From contig NAJO01000051.1 in the NCBI GenBank assembly GCA_002077065.1, forward strand, positions 215,081 through 279,080: a stretch of 64,000 bases of DNA, read 5' to 3'. This stretch comes from Cryoendolithus antarcticus (Eukaryota > Ascomycota > Dothideomycetes > Cladosporiales > Cladosporiaceae). Both the position numbers and the translations under genes were made by a program. The notes under the pieces are model-generated. The model did not search any database and had not been told where the DNA came from. It saw only the letters and a program-made list of their open reading frames with translations. Shown here piece by piece: positions 46,301 to 54,838 of this stretch; within the stretch, counting starts at the first letter, position 1, and each line of letters starts with the position of its first letter.

Positions 46301-48420
46301 CTTACCTTGGAGCGAATATCGCGTTCTTGGGCTTGGACTGCCGCACGGAGCGCATGCGAGATGAGATCTTGAGCCAAGAGACCTACGACATCGTCTTCTC
46401 ACGACTTCGGCAAGAGCTGGTCAAAGGTCGCACCAAGCATCTGCTAGTTCTGCTCGGCGTGCCAATCGCCTACCCTCGCCTGAACTTTCTAGAAAACATC
46501 CTCACCTCCAAAGTCATGGATCCCATCAAAGCCCTCGGCCGCACAGGCCTCCTAGGTGGCTTCGTAAACAAGTTCGACGGCGGCGTGGAGATCTTGGACG
46601 ACTTGGACGACCACTGGACAGCCAAACACCACAAGGCGGAGCGCAACTGGTTTATCCAGGAACTCCAAGCCCTCGCGGCGGAGAAATCCATCCGCGTGAC
46701 GATATTGGGCGGCGACGTGCATCTCGCTGCCGTAGGTCAGTTCTACTCGAACGCCAAGCTCGGCATAGCGAAAGATAAGGATTGGCGCTACATGCCCAAC
46801 ATCATCAGCTCGGCGATCGTTAACACCCCGCCGCCGCCCGTGATGGCCGATGTACTCAACAAGCGCAACAAAATCCATCATCTTGATCATGAGACTGACG
46901 AAGACTGTATCCCGATGTTCGATCATGATGTCGATGGCAGTAAGCGGAATAACACGCACTTGCTGCCGCGGCGGAATTTCTGCACGATTCGGGAGTATAA
47001 GCCGGGCACTACGCCGCCTGGTAGTCCACGGCTGGGACCGGAGGATCATAGGCAATTTCCGCCAGGGAGTATGAGGCGGACTATGTCGCTTACCGGACGG
47101 AGCGCGACGGGGATGAACAAGCTCGTCCGCCGCTTCTCCGGATCTGCGGCACAGGGGCAGAGGTCTGCAAATCCGCCCTTGTCAATGGCGAATGCTGGGT
47201 CGCATCAGCGCAGTAATTCGATGTCTTCTGATGCTGCGCCGAGACCGGGACTGTATCGTCGTCCGACGAATATGTCTGTCAAAGCTGCGCGGAAGGCTGC
47301 GGCTAAGGGCGGTGCGGATGGGAATCTGGACGGTAGAGAGATGGGCGAGATCTCGCTGGACGGTGGGCTGGACGTGAACTTGTGTGTTGAGGTCGACCAG
47401 ACGGACCCGAGAGGCCGAACGGAGAGATACAGATTGCTTGTGCCTGCGCTGTTCGTCGAAGACGGGCCGCAGCTGGACGAGTACCCGCAGGAGCTGGAGA
47501 AGGGCGGGCTCTTCGCGCGCCTCAGCAGAAGGCGAGGGCCAAAGAATGGTGTAGAAGACTACTCCGACGACGGCCACAGCAGCGAAGGCGAGACCCCTCT
47601 TGGCGAAGCCGGCCGCGGCAAAGAGCTCGAAGCCCTCGGCGGTACAGCCGCAGGCGGCACTGTAGTAGCGCAGCAACACCAAGCCTCACAAGGTGGCGAA
47701 CTCGGCGTCCAGCGTCAAGCAAGCACAGCCAGCAGCTCCTACCGCCGCCGCATGGCTCCGCAACCAAACCTCGAGCGCTACAGCGAAGCGGCTACAGGCG
47801 GCTACTTCGACAATCCGCCCCCCACATCCGCAGGTGCCGAACGCACATCCTACGACCGCGGCTACGACCTCGGCCACCCGCCTGTAGGCGCGAACGCACA
47901 GCCTCAACTTCTACATCACGGCCCACCACCCCAAGTAGACCGGAATTTGCACCCCTACCCCTCCCAGAACCAAGGCGCCATCCAGCAAAAGCCACCAAAT
48001 AAATTCGCATCCCTCTTCCGCCGGCTCTCCGCCCCGCGGCCGAATGATCACGGCGATGGGCCGCCGCCGCGCTCTGCTTCCCCTTCACATTCGGAAGGGA
48101 GCTACACGGACTACTCGTCCGAGGGCTCTCACTCGCGCTCCCCGTCGCCTGCTCAAGCACCTGGAGCGCCTTCGGGACCGGCTGCGAAGGCTGGGCAGGG
48201 GCGGTTCGAGGGTGTGAGTGCGGAGGATCAGGTTGGACGGAGGGTTGGGGGGATGAGCAAGGCTGAGAGGTTTTTGGGGTTGGGTGGTGGGAGTGGTGGG
48301 GCGGTGGGTGGGGAGGGCAGGAAATTGGAGGTTAGGGATGGAGGAGGCCGGGCTGAGTGGGAGGATGGTGAGGGGAATGGGTATGGGGAGAAGAAGAAAG
48401 GGTGGAAGATTTGGAAGTAG
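43315..48420 (+). CDS. Very large PhoD-like metallophosphatase-domain protein
   Basis: Single exon, 1701 residues, starting MENNRRQSGLFQQ. The first 530 residues are disordered, basic and Ser/Ala-rich with a short coiled segment (EEKRAKAQQAERRALDKL). The middle (about 540-1230) is the conserved PhoD-like domain: ALFLKCGPLLRYTG, MLGGGDQIYND, NLWDDHDIIDGFGSYP, VAFKYYMLFQHQ, LGLDCRTERMRDEI, LLGVPIAYPRLNFLEN and TILGGDVHLAAVGQFY. GGGDQ, WDDHD and GGDVH carry the metal-binding Asp, Asn and His expected of metallophosphatases. The C-terminal third is disordered and rich in Ser, Gly and Pro. There is no signal peptide, so it is probably cytosolic. Fungal homologues share the core; their substrate is unknown. 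It is convergent with mph1. Confidence 0.88.
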   Translation: MENNRRQSGLFQQNGQGFYERSAPEGPYKYYEPPAPRASSDVRRSFSERTADPASSHAPQRSVSKRQQPETYAPQRPVNEYSMMKSEMLSRTGGSNRDSAAKQPLRIDPNAAPANLRTEAWSPDAMSPDAGSNARHASNASDRLRRGSVPEKSPLQKLEYKFDDISKEEKRAKAQQAERRALDKLGKGQGEVARSGTVSSGKVRVVSDGSRRPAQPVERVRDDRQRHASAGASRDEQVEAGAAKFRRASDALRNSPPKQNGPVAGLSSQDRSLSESRARDGGEQRIARQPAAVSESAKGQDGGLERTASGKYRHRARDAGFAGAAAAFAGGTAAERGKAAYERRKAQSNDSPMSSPISPVAREQYGSLGRNESKKLQKPRAVSAEQYGRQEPVQFASHDGTRGSGQTNGSNDVRRETSVRDDKGLLHNDRMGRGAGDGRKAAAKFQDRDIIPPERVKTGKDEPVPYSIPPQTAAGRSASEQVGFGAATAQGQPHVQSKEEQHRFRDFLHHHHGDRRGYVPNNVPLEEWRTASTAKLSVADLELDDATSAPTPMQAENQDPAWWEKQQNSRKANIGVKTASSQYEGVYEEESQSFKPALFLKCGPLLRYTGLRTESGARGGRREVWRGSVMIVTEDASSEYATPPVLRMFAQPSDLHQSPPSHLMEVPPEDEDPVAGQVKVSRTGRPLYVRPAHDLEAHVDLSREENNHGLYSAVRTPMLGPQSMTSHDGDDGGLRRRVTFQDKSRIKRRDGEKLSKYREVKAHRLLTERGVTFWRFNLEIELRNVQTRIAYRINRGPALGFWVPAAGESMNIMFHSCNGFSMTVNADDFSGPDPLWRDVLNRHQHRPFHVMLGGGDQIYNDAAMRDTTLFRDWLQIKNLEHKHSADFSVEMQEELESFYLNRYCMWFSQGLFSMANSQIPMVNLWDDHDIIDGFGSYPHHFMSSRVFTGVGAVAFKYYMLFQHQSVPAETAKEEPSWLLGAHPGPYIAELSRHIFTYLGANIAFLGLDCRTERMRDEILSQETYDIVFSRLRQELVKGRTKHLLVLLGVPIAYPRLNFLENILTSKVMDPIKALGRTGLLGGFVNKFDGGVEILDDLDDHWTAKHHKAERNWFIQELQALAAEKSIRVTILGGDVHLAAVGQFYSNAKLGIAKDKDWRYMPNIISSAIVNTPPPPVMADVLNKRNKIHHLDHETDEDCIPMFDHDVDGSKRNNTHLLPRRNFCTIREYKPGTTPPGSPRLGPEDHRQFPPGSMRRTMSLTGRSATGMNKLVRRFSGSAAQGQRSANPPLSMANAGSHQRSNSMSSDAAPRPGLYRRPTNMSVKAARKAAAKGGADGNLDGREMGEISLDGGLDVNLCVEVDQTDPRGRTERYRLLVPALFVEDGPQLDEYPQELEKGGLFARLSRRRGPKNGVEDYSDDGHSSEGETPLGEAGRGKELEALGGTAAGGTVVAQQHQASQGGELGVQRQASTASSSYRRRMAPQPNLERYSEAATGGYFDNPPPTSAGAERTSYDRGYDLGHPPVGANAQPQLLHHGPPPQVDRNLHPYPSQNQGAIQQKPPNKFASLFRRLSAPRPNDHGDGPPPRSASPSHSEGSYTDYSSEGSHSRSPSPAQAPGAPSGPAAKAGQGRFEGVSAEDQVGRRVGGMSKAERFLGLGGGSGGAVGGEGRKLEVRDGGGRAEWEDGEGNGYGEKKKGWKIWK

Positions 48421-48582
48421 ATGTTTAGGGTTGTAGGGTTATTGAGGTGGTGCTTGGGTAGGTACTGCGTTGAGGTGTCGGCACCTTGTTGTGCGTATGA
48501 GTATACATATCTGGGCATATACGAGCGAGAAGCCGTTTGCGCATCACGAGCCACTCCGCACTTCACAGCAAGTCTATCCACT

Positions 48583-51500
48583 TCATTCGTTGTCGTCGTC
48601 CTCATCTTCGTCCGCCACGACGCGTCGTCTCTTCAGCCTTCCCCTTCCAGCAACAGGCGCCTCTACCTCCTCGACAGCGTCGCCCTCATCGCTTTCAGCT
48701 AACACATCCGACTGCATTCTTCGCCTTGCCGGCGTGCCAGGCAACGAACTACTAGCCATTTCCACAGGCTGATCGCTGCCCACGACGAACTGCTCCAAGT
48801 CACTATCAGCCTCAACGTCATCGTTGTCCTCACCACTCGTGTCTCGGGAGCCGAGATCGATGCCCTGAGTGCCGAGCTTGAGGTGTGCGGGCGTAGGCTC
48901 TGGGCTGGATTCGGAACCTTCCATGTCTGAGGAGCGATTTGTGCCCCGATGAGCCGCGGGCTTCTTGGCCTGTGGACGAGCGCGAGGAGTAATCTTCGCG
49001 CCGGCTTTGGGCTTCGTGGCTTTCCGTTTCTTGGTGGCTGTGATGGTGGATAGGGACGGAAGCTCGTGTTCTGAATCCGGTTCAGCAACTGGGCTGATGA
49101 GCCGAGCACGCATGCCTGTCATGTCCGTCAGGTTGCTCTGCTGGAAGAGTGACTTCATGCGTTCGACTTTGTCCTCATCGATGGCTCGGATGGCCTGCAG
49201 AGCCTTCGAGACAGCGTGAGATGCTCGACCATGGCGGAGATACTTCGTCGAAGTCAAAACTCGGAGGGAGTCAGGAAAGCGGCTAGGATCTGGAGCCTGA
49301 ACAACAGTGTTGTCGCTCATGTCATTGGTCTGAGCGTACTTGCGTTCGAGCTCGCGCTGCTGGTCGTCATTGAGGGTGACATCGTCGAGATAAGGGATCT
49401 GTGCCGGCTCGGGTTCAGGTGATGGTGCTCGCTTCTTGGGCTTCGTGGCTGCCTTCTTCTTCACCACTTTCGATGCGACCTCTTCCTCGGTGTCCTCGCC
49501 ACCAGATCCGAGCTTCTTCGCGCTAACAAAGCCGGTGCGCACGTTGTCCGGCATATGAAACTTCTTCGGTGGACGTTTGACTTTGCCTCTTCCTCGTTGC
49601 TTGCGAGCTTTCTCGTTCAGATCCACAGGCTGGCTGTTCTCGAGCGGTATATCGACGACACGCTTGACCACAACGGGCTGCACCTCCTTCGGAAGAATGC
49701 GTGGGCTCTGATCGTCTCTGTACGCATACTTTTTCACATCGGCGATAGTCTTTTGAATGTGGCTGTAGTTGTCCTTCGCCTTCGCGAAGTCATTCTCTTC
49801 CTTGCCTCTCATCAGCGTGAGCACCACTCTACCTACACGCTTCCGTCCAGTGCGGCCAATGCGCTGCAACATGCGAATCGGCGATGCTGAGCTATCGTAG
49901 CACACGATGAGATCCACATCACCGATATCCAGACCTTCCTCGCCGATCGAGGTGGCGACCAGAACGTTGAATTTCCCAGACTTGAAGTCCTGTATCACAG
50001 CATTCTGCTTTTTCTGGTTCATCCCCTCCGAGCCCTTCGAAGCAGCTTGTCCCACGAACTCGCTGGGTCGGATCATCGGCTCGTTGCGTTTGAGCACTCT
50101 GCATATGTCTTGCGTACTGTCGCGATAGGACGCAAAGACCATGATACGAGTCGTGCGAGCGGTGCTTGCTGCACTGTCGCCAGCATCGAGGAAGTGATTC
50201 ATAACCACCTCTCGGAGGTACTGAAGCTTGGGATGGCCGATGAAGTCTGGATTATTAGACCACGTCCGCATAAAGCTCATCGCCTTCGTCCAGTCCTCAG
50301 ACTGCGTGATCTGCTGGGCATACTTCCCCTTGGTCTGCCCACTCTCGACGTTGCGCTGGAACTCGAGTACGCTTGCGAAGAACGGCGCTATACCGTGGAA
50401 CTTCAACAGGCTCAGACTGTGCGCAATCTGAGATAACACAGTGAAAAGAGCCTGCACCATTCCCTTCAATCCTTGCGGCGCCTTGCGTCCAGCATCAGAT
50501 CTCGCCCATTGCGTTCTTGCCATCTGCAGGCCATATGCAGTTAGTGACATCGGATCCTTCAACCAGTAAGCGTTATTCCCGTTGAGCTTGTCGAGAATGG
50601 GTTTCAGCGCTTTCGACATGTGGTCCATGATGAGTTGCTGCTCATCGCTATAGTCGAACAGCTCAGTTTCCATGTCCTTGCGGTGAGTGTACTGAACGAT
50701 GTCCAGCGATTGCTCAGTCCGGAGCTCAATGCGAGCGATACCCAGGTTGTCAATAACAGCCTGGACCGCTTCGACAGTGGAGCCTGGAGTCGCAGTGAGC
50801 GCCAGGACGCGGAAGCTCGTGTTGAACCGGCGTAGAAATGACACGACCTCAGTATACGCATAGCCGCCCGTCGCCTTGTGCGCCTCGTCCACGACAATGA
50901 GCACGATCTTCTTCGGATCGCAGATGCCTGTCTTGAGGTCATTAATCACGGTCTGAGGTGTCATGAAGAAGACCCGCTTGTCAAGCCACTCCTCAGCACG
51001 AATACCAGGTGTCGTCTCGCCAGTCATTAGTACAGTGTCTTTGCGATTTATGCCTACTATGCCATAGCAAGCCTCCATCTGTTGAGCGATGAGAGGCTTG
51101 GTCGGTGCCATGAAGACTATTTGAGCGTCCGAGGTCCAACGATACCAATTCAACATGACGGTGGCGGCTATGAAAGTCTTGCCAAGTCCGGTGGGGAGTG
51201 CAACGAGGGTGTTGTGGAACATGCTGCGGGTGACAATGTTGAACTGGTAATCACGGATGCTGCCCAGGTTTGTGGGATAGATCCAGGTCTTCATCTCTTC
51301 GGCATCCAGCTTGTGATGGGTGGCGGGCTCCTCTCGCGCCGACAGCGGCCAACTGTGTTTCTTTGTTGCTGCTTGAGACGCAGTCAGGTCTTGAGTGGCT
51401 GGCTTGCCGAATATGGTCATCTGTTTGAGGCCCGTCTGTGGTGCGCGCAAACCCTTCGCACGAGCCTGATTGAGCTCGGTAGCTCCGACTATCTCTGGCG

Positions 51501-52260
51501 CGGACGACGAAAACGCATCGGAGGGGAGATCCGCAAGGTCGTCGCCGAGTTGAGTGCCGGGTGTCGCATGCAGAGCCGGTCGCCCATTGGCAGAATTGAA
51601 TGACTTCCGGGACTGAGCATTCTCCTCAGCCTGCAGATGTGTGGCGAGTGCCTCATCGCTTTCTGTCGGCGGCTGACGCTGGCCGAGCGGCTGACGTTGC
51701 AAGATGGAGTCGATTCCTCGCACAGGTGCACGAGAAGTCGGATCGAATGGTACCAGAGTCCTGGCGCCTCCGTTGAACAAAGGCGGCGGTGGCGGCTTGG
51801 GCTTCTTCCATATAGCACCCCTGAGTGCGGTCGGATCCTCATCGAGCCCGACTTGCGTTTGCGTTAAGTATAGATCTTGAAGCACGCGACCGTTCTTTGG
51901 CACATGGATCTTATACTTCGACTGTTTTGGCTGCTCATCCTGTGCCTCTAGCTCTCCAGGGAGATAGTAATCGGGAGCATCGTCAGCATCTCCAGAAGCA
52001 TCACTGTGCTGCGTCGGAGCTGAGATTCTGGCGTCTCTGCGTGCCAAAATCTGCGGTGAGCTCTGATCTCCATCGCTGCCTGACCACTCAAGCTCCTGAG
52101 AGCTTGCACCGTCAAGCTGAGTAGGCCCACGGAGTCGCCTTCTTTTCGTTGGTCGAGGTGAAGTGGCGAAAGCCACGGATTGTGATGCTTCAACCTGCGT
52201 TGCGGCAGCCAAGAACGCCGTATCATCGCCATCACTACCATAGCCGTCACTCACGGACAT
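48583..52260 (-). CDS. mph1: Mph1/FANCM-type DNA helicase
   Basis: ATP-dependent 3'-5' DNA helicase that unwinds D-loops and remodels stalled forks in crossover-avoiding repair. Single exon, 1225 residues. SF2 motifs are complete: IRDYQFNIVTRSM (Q region), ALPTGLGKTFIA (motif I), VFMAPTKPLIAQQ, VDEAHKATGGYAY (DEAH box), LALTATPGS, then MVFASYRDST, VATSIGEEGLDIGDVDLIV and QRIGRTGRKRVGRVV (motif VI). The N-terminus (about 300 residues) and the last 250 are disordered and charged, as usual in the family. A 285-bp gap with an ACGCGT box and TTAGGG repeats separates it from the divergent Dsc4 gene. Confidence 0.95.
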   Translation of the reverse strand: MSVSDGYGSDGDDTAFLAAATQVEASQSVAFATSPRPTKRRRLRGPTQLDGASSQELEWSGSDGDQSSPQILARRDARISAPTQHSDASGDADDAPDYYLPGELEAQDEQPKQSKYKIHVPKNGRVLQDLYLTQTQVGLDEDPTALRGAIWKKPKPPPPPLFNGGARTLVPFDPTSRAPVRGIDSILQRQPLGQRQPPTESDEALATHLQAEENAQSRKSFNSANGRPALHATPGTQLGDDLADLPSDAFSSSAPEIVGATELNQARAKGLRAPQTGLKQMTIFGKPATQDLTASQAATKKHSWPLSAREEPATHHKLDAEEMKTWIYPTNLGSIRDYQFNIVTRSMFHNTLVALPTGLGKTFIAATVMLNWYRWTSDAQIVFMAPTKPLIAQQMEACYGIVGINRKDTVLMTGETTPGIRAEEWLDKRVFFMTPQTVINDLKTGICDPKKIVLIVVDEAHKATGGYAYTEVVSFLRRFNTSFRVLALTATPGSTVEAVQAVIDNLGIARIELRTEQSLDIVQYTHRKDMETELFDYSDEQQLIMDHMSKALKPILDKLNGNNAYWLKDPMSLTAYGLQMARTQWARSDAGRKAPQGLKGMVQALFTVLSQIAHSLSLLKFHGIAPFFASVLEFQRNVESGQTKGKYAQQITQSEDWTKAMSFMRTWSNNPDFIGHPKLQYLREVVMNHFLDAGDSAASTARTTRIMVFASYRDSTQDICRVLKRNEPMIRPSEFVGQAASKGSEGMNQKKQNAVIQDFKSGKFNVLVATSIGEEGLDIGDVDLIVCYDSSASPIRMLQRIGRTGRKRVGRVVLTLMRGKEENDFAKAKDNYSHIQKTIADVKKYAYRDDQSPRILPKEVQPVVVKRVVDIPLENSQPVDLNEKARKQRGRGKVKRPPKKFHMPDNVRTGFVSAKKLGSGGEDTEEEVASKVVKKKAATKPKKRAPSPEPEPAQIPYLDDVTLNDDQQRELERKYAQTNDMSDNTVVQAPDPSRFPDSLRVLTSTKYLRHGRASHAVSKALQAIRAIDEDKVERMKSLFQQSNLTDMTGMRARLISPVAEPDSEHELPSLSTITATKKRKATKPKAGAKITPRARPQAKKPAAHRGTNRSSDMEGSESSPEPTPAHLKLGTQGIDLGSRDTSGEDNDDVEADSDLEQFVVGSDQPVEMASSSLPGTPARRRMQSDVLAESDEGDAVEEVEAPVAGRGRLKRRRVVADEDEDDDNE

Positions 52261-52319
52261 CGTGAGATCACTAGTGCGCTACATGTGGGCCATGTATTGC
52301 CTCCATTCTACCATTGAAG

Positions 52320-52325
52320 ACGCGT
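52320..52325. promoter_or_regulatory. ACGCGT (MCB-type) box upstream of mph1
   Basis: Exact MluI cell-cycle box 60 bases before the mph1 start, with a near match (GACGCGAC) about 15 bases further. This fits S-phase expression of a repair helicase, but binding is not proven. Confidence 0.5.
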
Positions 52326-52352
52326 GAAGTCGGGAAGACGCGACTTTAGCGG

Positions 52353-52366
52353 ACCCTAACCCTAAA
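52353..52366. promoter_or_regulatory. Two tandem CCCTAA units (telomere-type box)
   Basis: ACCCTAACCCTAAA in the shared mph1/dsc4 promoter, two units of the fungal telomere repeat. Promoter copies of this motif are known binding sites for Tbf1/TRF-like factors in several fungi. Confidence 0.6.
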
Positions 52367-52545
52367 TTGATGTTTCGGCCGGGGCATGCCAACGACATCA
52401 GCATCCAACAGAACAGCTGCTCATCCTCCATACAGTAATCCACCGGGACATACCACGATCATTCGGCTCGGCAGACTCCTGAGCTTGTTCGCATCTCCGG
52501 CCCCAAGGCGCCACGAACGATGCGACACACCAACACCCTCAAGAC

Positions 52546-53496
52546 ATGAACGATGAAGCCGCGCCCGAAGCATCGTCCTCGCGCCTACACGCCGGCAGCG
52601 ATGGCGCAACGCCGGAAGCCAACACCCTCACTCCCACCCAGTTGAAAGAGCGACAGAAGGCCAATCGCCAGACGTTCAACAGGAAGCGAGGGTCGTTGCT
52701 GGAAGATCTGATCAACCAGCTGGACATCCTTGTCTACGCCGAGCTGAGCTGTATATACTACATGGACTGCTCCTTCCTCCGCTTCATCTTCCGAGCTATG
52801 GTACACTTTACCTTATTGTCGCCGAAGCCATCTGCGTATCCGAGGCCATTTGAGCCGCAGCCCTATGCAGCTGGCGTGCTAATTCCGAACGTGCTTTGCA
52901 TGCTGCTGCACTTGTGGCTTCATGCGCCATCTGCAGGCGAGGCTACACGAGGCGTCTTGCAGGGCGGTCTGATCATGGACTTCATCGGGCAACAAGGGCC
53001 GAGCAGTAAGGTCATGCTTCTACTGCTGGATCTGCTTGTTCTGTGGCTGCAGCTTGTGCAGCTCTCGGCTCACTTGTCGCGAGAGAAGCTCCGGAATGCT
53101 CCATCTGGCGTCACAGCTGCGCGAGCAGTAACAGCTGTCCCGTCAGCTCAAGATCTAGACAGCGAAGAACGCGGCGTCCGCCGCTCGCTTGAAACAGACG
53201 AGCAGACTGGCATCGAGCTGCAGTCCCTCAACCCGTCTGGTCGCACCCTGGACCCGGAGAGTGAACCTCTCGTTGCTGCCGCGGCAGATGCTCCGCAGGC
53301 AGACGCTATCATCTTCGATGCTTTCTACAGTGGACAGATTATCTTGGGCGACTTTGATATCTGGACTACGGCTGTTGAGCAGTGGAAACACTATCGCAAA
53401 GCGTCGCCGGAAGTAGCTGGATCATATCGCGCGCAGTTGGCTGGTAGGGTTGCAGGCCTGAGGATCGCTCTGGGGGCGTTGAGGGGGTTGACGTGA
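52546..53496 (+). CDS. dsc4: Dsc4-like subunit of the Golgi Dsc ubiquitin ligase (DUF1746)
   Basis: Single exon, 316 residues. The N-terminal segment KRGSLLEDLINQLDILVY, AELSCIYYMDCSFLRFIFRA, then LSPKPSAYPRP, followed by hydrophobic stretches (VLIPNVLCMLLHLWLH, KVMLLLLDLLVLWLQLVQL) and GEATRGVLQGGLIMDFIGQQ matches DUF1746. In fission yeast and Aspergillus the Dsc complex cleaves membrane-bound SREBP under low oxygen. The C-terminal half is soluble and less conserved. Start: ATG at 52546, 62 residues before the conserved block. It is divergent from mph1 and convergent with the rhodanese-type gene. The family is firm; the complex assignment follows family knowledge. Confidence 0.85.
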   Translation: MNDEAAPEASSSRLHAGSDGATPEANTLTPTQLKERQKANRQTFNRKRGSLLEDLINQLDILVYAELSCIYYMDCSFLRFIFRAMVHFTLLSPKPSAYPRPFEPQPYAAGVLIPNVLCMLLHLWLHAPSAGEATRGVLQGGLIMDFIGQQGPSSKVMLLLLDLLVLWLQLVQLSAHLSREKLRNAPSGVTAARAVTAVPSAQDLDSEERGVRRSLETDEQTGIELQSLNPSGRTLDPESEPLVAAAADAPQADAIIFDAFYSGQIILGDFDIWTTAVEQWKHYRKASPEVAGSYRAQLAGRVAGLRIALGALRGLT

Positions 53497-53656
53497 TCGA
53501 TGTGAACCACTGGTCGATTTCAGGCATAGCGAGGTGTGTGCTGCATCACGCTGGGCTCACGCTAGGTTCGGCTGTATAATGCTGAAAGGGTACGGCGCGT
53601 TGTATGAATGCACATACGTGTACAGATTGCGATCATGAGTCATTTGGATGCTTTCT

Positions 53657-54375
53657 CTACTTCCCAACATCCCCCTGCCCCACTCCAGCCTTCACGTCGC
53701 CACCTCCCTCCCCTTCCTTTCCATCCTGCGCGAAAAGCTCAGTCCAATGCGCCTCATCATACCCGTCCATCAGCGCCGTGTACTGAGGCCCAGCCTTTAC
53801 CCACCCCTTCACACCGCCTTCCAGCACCATGACGTTCATGTTAGCATCTTCGGCGACTTCGCGGACGTGCTCTAAAAACCAAGCGGCACATCGAGGCCCG
53901 CGGCCGTTGGATGACCCTACACAGTATTGAGCAACAGAGATCTGGGCAAGATTTGTAAGAAGGGAGAAGCGACTGACCACATGTGAAGACAACCCACTCC
54001 ATATCACTCTTATAAGCCAATTCGTACCTACCAACCTCACATTAGCAACTACACCCCCTCGCCCCCACTCTACCAACTCCCCCAAACCCTTGCCCCTTCC
54101 CCCCTTCCCAGTCATCATCGCCCCAAAGCAAAGCAAAGAAAATCAGAAACTCACAACATCCCTCTATTCCACCAAAACCCCTGCGCTGGTATGTTCAGAC
54201 TCCCCCGAATACTCCCGCCTTCATAGTCCGTTCGCCGCACATCGATGATGAGCATAGAGGCGATTCGCATCGAGAGGATCATCTGCGCGCGGCGTTGGGG
54301 CATTATGTCGGCTGTTAGACGGGGGGAGGGGAATGCGGCGTGCCATGGCTTCTCTGATGGGATGGGTGTGGTCAT
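53657..54375 (-). CDS. Rhodanese-fold phosphatase or arsenate reductase, Cdc25/Acr2 type
   Basis: Three exons, 54155-54375, 53978-54027 and 53657-53916, encode 176 residues. The rhodanese fold is shown by MLIIDVRRTDYEGGSIRGS (DVR start), LNIPAQGFWW, the active loop CGSSNGRGPRC (the C-x5-R signature of Cdc25, Acr2 and Ych1), and VLEGGVKGWVKAG. The catalytic Cys and Arg are both present, so phosphatase or arsenate-reductase chemistry is possible; the sequence cannot choose. Intron 1 (54028-54154) is 127 nt and extremely G-rich on the transcribed sense strand; intron 2 splits the active-site loop after the Cys. Likely cytosolic. The C-terminus is Gly- and acid-rich. Confidence 0.83.
54028..54154 (-). 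other. G-run-rich intron, possible RNA G-quadruplex
   Basis: Eight runs of three to six G's within about 72 bases on the pre-mRNA strand (54053-54124). Donor GTGAGT, acceptor TAG. Confidence 0.65.
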
Positions 54376-54838
54376 CGTGATCAAATGGACCTATGGAGGC
54401 GGGTATCCTTGTTTGGAGCCTGTTGATGTGGATGATTGATATGGTGGATCTTTGATGGCTAAGAGGGACGATGATCGATTCAAACATCGAGAGGATGAAT
54501 TGACGCAATCCGATTGTCGAGTAGGTGTAAGCACACTCGAGAAGCCAAACGAAGAGCTTACTCTAATCATTTACGGTCGCCGAGCACGATGCTTCGGGGT
54601 TGCGCGGAACGATGCAAAGTAAATCTGGAAGGAAGTCCACATCAACAACACTGAAGACCGGAGGATAAAAGCAGATAGACGTCTCCTTTCATAATCATCG
54701 CTACATGCCCGAATCGTCTCGACAAGTGCAATGATACACATTGCCTCCCACTCAAGCGCCTTCGGCCCATGTGCCTTTTCCGCCCAAACCGACCAACACC
54801 ACGCTAAAGATACAATGCCACCAAACGAACCCCACGGC
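54376..54838. other. Intergenic gap
   Basis: About 460 bases between the rhodanese gene start and the Rrn3 stop. Nothing supported. Confidence 0.5.
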
